Shown here piece by piece: positions 59,269 through 64,000 of a stretch of 64,000 nucleotides of DNA. How positions within the stretch are numbered: the stretch's first letter is position 1; each line of letters begins with the position of its first letter. Both the position numbers and the translations under genes were made by a program. The DNA is from Paramarasmius palmivorus. Its lineage: Eukaryota; Basidiomycota; Agaricomycetes; Agaricales; Marasmiaceae. The notes under the pieces were generated by a model, which saw only the letters and a list, made by a program, of their open reading frames with translations, was not told the origin of the DNA and did not search any database. The DNA lies in NCBI GenBank assembly GCA_037176845.1, contig JAYKXP010000008.1, positions 310,001-374,000 on the forward strand. Reading direction: 5' to 3'.

Positions 59269-60363
59269 ATGTCTGAGGGTCAAGCTCATACAAACCATCC
59301 CTACTTTCAAGCTCGTTCTTGGTACGTTCAATTCGCTCGAAAAAATGTTCGAGCTGACGCGATTTTTCAAACTCGACTTTTTTCATTCTCAACCTCTTGA
59401 TCGATATCGCATTCTCTCTCTTGAAAACGACCCTCATTTCGTGTCTAGTTGGTGACGGTGGTACCGGAAAGACCACTTTCGTCAAGGTGAGCAACTTCAT
59501 TTGCATTCGTGCGACAAGGATTCAGGCTGATCGTCTCTTTCTTGTGCAGCGCCACCTTACTGGTGAATTCGAAAAGAATATATTGCCACTCTCGGTGTCG
59601 AAGTTCACCCTCTATCCTTCTCAACCAACTTAGGTACCATCTGCTTCAACGTGTGGGATACCGCTGGCCAAGAAGTGCGTTTTGTCTTTGTGCCTTGAAA
59701 AAAAAACCAATGTCCTAATCGACAAACCTGCTTTTGCTCTATATAGAAATTCGGTGGTCTCCGTGACGGATACTACATCCAAGGGCCAATGCGGTTCATT
59801 ATGTTTGACGTCACATCTCGTATCACATATAAGAACGTCCCTAACTGGCATCGGGATTTGGAAAGGGTGTGCGAGAACATTCCTATCGTGCTTTGCGGAA
59901 ACAAGGTCGATGTCAAGGTGCGTTCATATTTTGTGTACCTGCGATGTGGCGAGGCTAAGATCTTGGCGATGACAGGAACGAAAAGTAAAAACTGGAGCTG
60001 TCACTTTCCACAGAAAGAAGAACCTCCAGTACTTTGAGATATCGGCCAAGTCAAACTATAACTTTGAGAAGCCCTTCTTGTGGCTTGCGAGGAAGTTGGT
60101 TGGGTGCGTTGCAGGTTTCCTGTCGTCTATCATAAAAGTGGTACTGATGCGCGTCATCGACCCAGAAACCCAACCTTAGAATTTGTCGCCGCGCCTGCTC
60201 TCGCTCCTGCCGAAGTTGCCGTCGACGCTGCTCTCATGGAGCAGTACAACCGGGAGTTGGCACAGGTTTGTATCCTTGTTTATGTCCTCGCCGTCTCGTT
60301 GCTGATGAGTCACGCATCTAGGCCGAGGCTGTTCCTCTGCCCGAAGAGGACGACGATCTGTAA
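59269..60363 (+). CDS. GSP1: Ran GTPase (nuclear GTP-binding protein)
   Basis: Small GTPase driving nucleocytoplasmic transport and spindle assembly. Seven exons: 59269-59321, 59449-59486, 59550-59674, 59747-59917, 59976-60103, 60166-60265, 60322-60363. Landmarks: MSEGQAHTN start, [14 protein letters not shown] (P-loop), [49 protein letters not shown] followed by [25 protein letters not shown] and the acidic C-terminus PLPEEDDDL. Two frame breaks occur: an extra C near 59295 and a missing A near 59578 (the EKKY region). A compensating pair near 59790-59802 alters the invariant QCG segment. Exons 5-7 are perfect. Because Ran is essential, assembly indels are the simplest explanation. Confidence 0.88.
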
Positions 60364-60829
60364 ACATACACTACCTTCACACAATTCACGACTGCTTTCT
60401 CTCTTCCTGTTCTTTTAAGAAGACTTACATCATACGTACAATGTGCCACCACCATCCACCATCATCAATCGTACTCTCCTTAATTTCGATGCTTTAGTGA
60501 TGTTTGTTGGTTGAATATTAGTTGACTGAATCGATGGAGATCCACAAAGTCTTGTTTGAGCTCTTGGTGTTTGTTGGTCGCCAAAGTCATGGCCGTCGTG
60601 TCTTGTATGTGTCCATTCGCGTTGTGTCGTTTCTTATACGAATAAGGTGACTGTTCTATTACTATTGATAGGGCTCCGGCATACTGATACAAGCACTTTA
60701 CACCTGCGTTGCTCCAACCTAGTCTTGCATACATATCTGCGAGTTCAGAAAATAGTTAAATAATGTAAACCGAGTTCAGTACCACTGGGCCAACGTGAGA
60801 AACTAAACATCACTTCCTCCGTCACCGCC
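60364..60829. other. Intergenic
   Basis: Terminator side of Ran and promoter of the FRG1-like gene; no coding signal seen. Confidence 0.5.
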
Positions 60830-61895
60830 ATGTCCGACACCAAACCTCGTTCCTCCAAACTAAAATTCAAAGGCGACAAATCTTCGCACAAGAGCAAAAA
60901 GCGAAAACGCGACCACGAAGACGGTGAGGAGATTGGTCCAAGTTCCAGTAAACGCAAAGGCAAAGGCAAAGAAGACACTACCGACCCAGAATCATGGGTT
61001 CTACCCGAAACACCAGAAGAAATCCGTGGTCCGACGTGGATTATACATCCGTCTGACCCAAGCTGGATCAGTATCAACTTTAATTCGACGACGAATAGAG
61101 TCGTGATTGCTTCGTTGGATAAGGATAAGGGTGAAGATGACGATGAACAAGGTGAAGGACAGGGAACGGGGCTGTTGGATAGAACGCCGACGGATGTTGC
61201 ACAGGTATGTCGCACACATAGTCTTCTCGGTAGGAAGCTTGTATTGATTGGAACCTTTAGGTGTGGGTAACAACACGCGTAGCAGGCTCACCTACAATAA
61301 ATATACGTTCTGGTACTGGTGAAGGCAAATTCCTGTCTTGTGATGCCCATGGAATCGTTTCTTCCGACAGAGATGCACGAGGACCACAGGAAGAGTGGAC
61401 GCCTGTCATTCTACCGGATGGAATGGTGGCCTTTCAAAATATCTACGAGAAGTATCTTGGGATAGACGAGGTAGCCGGAGGTTCCATACAACTTCGTGGA
61501 GACAGCGAGGAAGTCGGTTTTAATGAGAGATTCTGGGTCAAGGTCCAGTATAAATACAAGAAGGAAGCGAACGAGGAAAAGAAGAAGAGCAGCTTGAAGG
61601 ATAGCGGTATGGAAGGAGTGACGAAGATTGACGAAACCGGGACGAACAAGCTTTATCAAGCTTGGGGAGCGGGGAGAAGTATAACCTCTGCTGAAGACAA
61701 GAAGGAGGTATGTGCTACTGTTCTCTGTTATACTCTGGTGCTGACATGATGCTTGACCAGCTGAAACGTGCAAAGAAAGAGGGTAGGCTGGCAGAAGCTT
61801 TGTTGGACAGACGCAGTAAACTGAAGAGGTATGTTATGCCCAGATTCTCTTGTTGTGTCTGCTCAATAAACTCTCCCAGTGATCGATTCTGTTGA
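60830..61895 (+). CDS. FRG1: FRG1-like protein
   Basis: Four exons (60830-61204, 61261-61707, 61761-61828, 61880-61895) give 301 residues. The N-terminal about 60 residues are Lys/Ser-rich with nuclear-type basic runs (SHKSKKRKRD, SSSKRKGKGK). The FRG1 beta-trefoil-like core holds the landmarks GEGKFLSCDAHGIVSS, EEWTPVILPDGMVAFQN, YEKYLGIDE and GFNERFWVKVQYKY. The end is LKRAKKEGRLAEALLDRRSKLKSDRFC, the usual FRG1 tail. FRG1 proteins bind RNA and actin and associate with spliceosomes. Here an acidic DDDEQGEGQG insert precedes the core. Frame clean. Confidence 0.88.
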
Positions 61896-62434
61896 CTTGT
61901 TTCGATTATTGAGAGGATAGTTGTGTGTATACATATTGAAGAATCAACCGAGTCAAAACCAGGCCTAGCCTTTGTGTAGCCAGGTAGATCCTTGACAAAG
62001 GTCGAAAAATGGGGCTAACCTTCTGTTGACGGCTACGCGCAATTTCTATCGAGTCAATAAAATCATTCGGTGATCCTGATGACGAAGACATGCGTGCGTT
62101 CGGAGTCCGGCTCGTATGGGCCATTCACCGCCTTCGTCAACATGAGCGTACTCGCTGCTCAACGCGACCTGGAAGGTGATTCACTGGCGGGTGGCACACT
62201 GTACTGATAATCACGATTAAGCAAGATTCTCCATTCGTTCACCGTCGTGCGTATCTAGTTCCATGTACCGCACAGCATTTACTGAAAACGTTTCTCAAGA
62301 CTCTGTCCGAATCAGCCTTCTCGAGCGTTACGGTGGCGCGCTAATCAGTTGGCTGCAGCTATAAAACAGCCTATATTCAGTCTATGGTGAACTCGGCTCC
62401 ATCTTGTGCCATCATCTTCCCAGCCTCATCAGAC
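61896..62434. other. Intergenic with TATA box at 62360
   Basis: About 540 bp; TATAAA at 62360-62365 lies 70 bp before the ATG of the next gene. No coding signal. Confidence 0.5.
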
Positions 62435-64000
62435 ATGAGTTTCGAGAACTCATCGCACTTCACTATCAAGGGCGAGCCCTCATTCAATGTCGTGCATGGA
62501 GACCAATTCAATGTTGGCGCTATTCAACTCCTTGGCCAGACCGGTGCAAAGTGGACGGAGTATGATGAGGTGAGCTTGATTGGCCAACGAGGTTCTAATC
62601 ATGGTAGGCTCAATAGAGACCACAGTTTGAATACGTTAAACGTGGGCACGTCATCGCACTGAAGGAAATCCATTCTATGGACATTACTCAGCTAAAGTGG
62701 AACAACGGTGCATTTCTTGTACGGGACAGAACCCGGAGAAAGACATATAGCATCGATGTGATTGGCCAGCAACACAAGTTTACTGCGCTCGTATACGAAG
62801 GCGGAGATGCCCGTCGTGTTTGGGAAGAAGACTTTCAGGAATGGTCGCGCACTAGGTTCTTATCTACATACCGAGGAATAGCATAACGTTGCTAAACAGC
62901 GGACAGGAATACGGAATCATGGCAACTCTATGGCATAAATCGTTCGAATATCCCGATGTTGATCTTTCATCATGGTGAGTGTTCTTTTGCTGCACCATAC
63001 CAACTACGGGACAAACGTTTCGCAGACCTAATACCTTTGGCACATTTCTATGAGCATTCCTTTTGGAAAAATATCTATGTCAATTTGCTAAAGGTCAGGG
63101 TGAGGTTCGCTGATTGATTCTGCTGCTTACGTTTTGCAGGACCAAGTGAATTGTAAAACTGGGAGTAACATATGGGTGGATACAAATACAGGCCTCCTCT
63201 GCAATGGACCTGATGGGCCCCCTATTCCATTGTATGGTGCAGGCAAAAACGGCGATACTACTTCTATCACCGTTCCTTTGACGGTGGATATGCTCGATGA
63301 CGACGTTATCTTCAACTTTTTCCTGCAACTGGAGTGTAAATCCTTGCACCGTTGGCTCATAGAGTCAGCTTACTGGCAGCGATCGGGCCTCAAAGTGACT
63401 CACATACTTCGAACGCCCTCGGATAACTTTACAATCAAGGATATGGAGCGAGAACAGCGTGTTCTCGAGTCATTCTTTCCAGATATATCGTACCAAAAGC
63501 TGGCCGATGCTGTGCACGGGCTGCGTTTTGACACTATATATTCAACCAAATTAGATGCTGTCGCAAGATGGCCGCAAGTGGCAGGTTTGTCGTGGCGATG
63601 GGACTGGGGTCGGAACTGGGTGACTTCTGGGCTCAACGAAAGAACTGCACTTGGTGATGGAATGCTAAGGTCAGCTCTTTAGTGATCTTGCACTTGGATG
63701 CTAGTAGTACTAATTCTTCGGCTAGGTTTACATTAACTACCTCTGGTGCACACCACGTCCAAGTCTGGGCTCGCTTTGACCCTGGACACGAACTCGGTAA
63801 GAGTTGGCTATCGCAGTTTCCGCGCTGCGAGAATCATGACGATCTGAATTATTTTGGTATGTGCTGCTCACTCTATGCGTACAGCAAGGGTTCACCATGT
63901 CTCTCCTTCGACGGTAGTTATTGTGCCAGGATTATTGTCCCTGCATTCGACTCAACGCACCGGCGAGTACAATGGCCTTGCATGCTTTTTCAAGCTTTGC
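62435..64000 (+). CDS. Uncharacterised basidiomycete family protein, copy 2 (3' end outside window)
   Basis: Start at 62435 (MSFENSSHFTIKGEPSFNVV), exon for exon like the minus gene at 15369-17431. Blocks: GDQFNV; FEYVKRGHVIALKEIHSMDI; KFTALVYEGGDARRVWEEDF; LYGINRSNIPMLIFHH; LIPLAHFYEHSFWKNIYVNL; NIWVDTNTGLLCNGPDGPP; LRFDTIYSTKLDAVARWPQ; VWARFDPGHELGKSWLSQF. All visible junctions are in frame, so this copy looks functional as far as seen. The middle segment recalls a stripped-down kinase N-lobe, but no catalytic residues follow. The C-terminal exons lie beyond position 64000. Confidence 0.65.

Overview
The window looks like nuclear DNA of an agaricomycete (mushroom-forming basidiomycete). Genes are dense and carry many 45-60 nt introns with GT-AG (rarely GC-AG) borders. 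Protein families typical of this group are present: DUF7918, basidiomycete 7-TM proteins, kelch proteins with a basic N-terminus, a TKL-type kinase fold and a chromodomain Ty3 element. No rRNA, tRNA or CRISPR was found.

Layout. 1-2312 (-): 3'-truncated member of a helical, pore-former-like family. 4.7-9.9 kb: DUF7918 protein, AP endonuclease, OTU1 deubiquitinase and a small hypothetical gene. 10.6-17.4 kb: Cys-rich single-pass membrane protein, Hsp9/12 stress protein, secreted Gly/Val repeat protein and an uncharacterised family gene (-) whose paralogue opens at 62.4 kb. 18.0-21.1 kb: pseudokinase fused to armadillo repeats. 21.4-26.5 kb: kelch gene, second Cys-rich membrane protein and broken kelch copy. 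26.7-27.7 kb: V-ATPase subunit D. 27.9-31.3 kb: chimeric protein with a fucose-lectin-type propeller, a jacalin-like domain and a helical C-terminus. 34.0-37.2 kb: broken second copy of the helical family. A complete, apparently young Ty3/gypsy chromovirus (37220-47444, minus orientation, 5-bp target duplication) sits just behind it. 47.7-58.9 kb: kelch remnant, 7-TM protein, third (fragmentary) helical copy, two intact kelch genes, ribosomal protein L26 and another broken kelch copy. 59.3-61.9 kb: Ran GTPase and an FRG1-like gene.

Relations. Housekeeping genes (APE1-like, OTU1, VMA8, RPL26, Ran, FRG1) are interleaved with expanding accessory families: six kelch copies, three helical-family copies, two Cys-rich membrane proteins and two members of the unnamed family. 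The 3' flanks of the second and third helical copies match once the retroelement is removed. Each is followed by a convergent kelch copy, so a 'helical gene + kelch' block was duplicated before the element inserted.

Main discoveries. The retroelement's gag-protease and RT-integrase frames are the same frame, separated by one UGA in a UGA-CUA context. An 11-bp bulged stem follows 19 nt downstream, which predicts stop-codon readthrough. Its Gag has an RS-rich tract and no zinc knuckle. It also carries a third ORF preceded by its own promoter-like sequence.

Caution. Several genes, including the normally essential Ran, contain isolated one-base frame breaks, while others are clean. Some of the 'pseudogene' calls may therefore reflect assembly indels.
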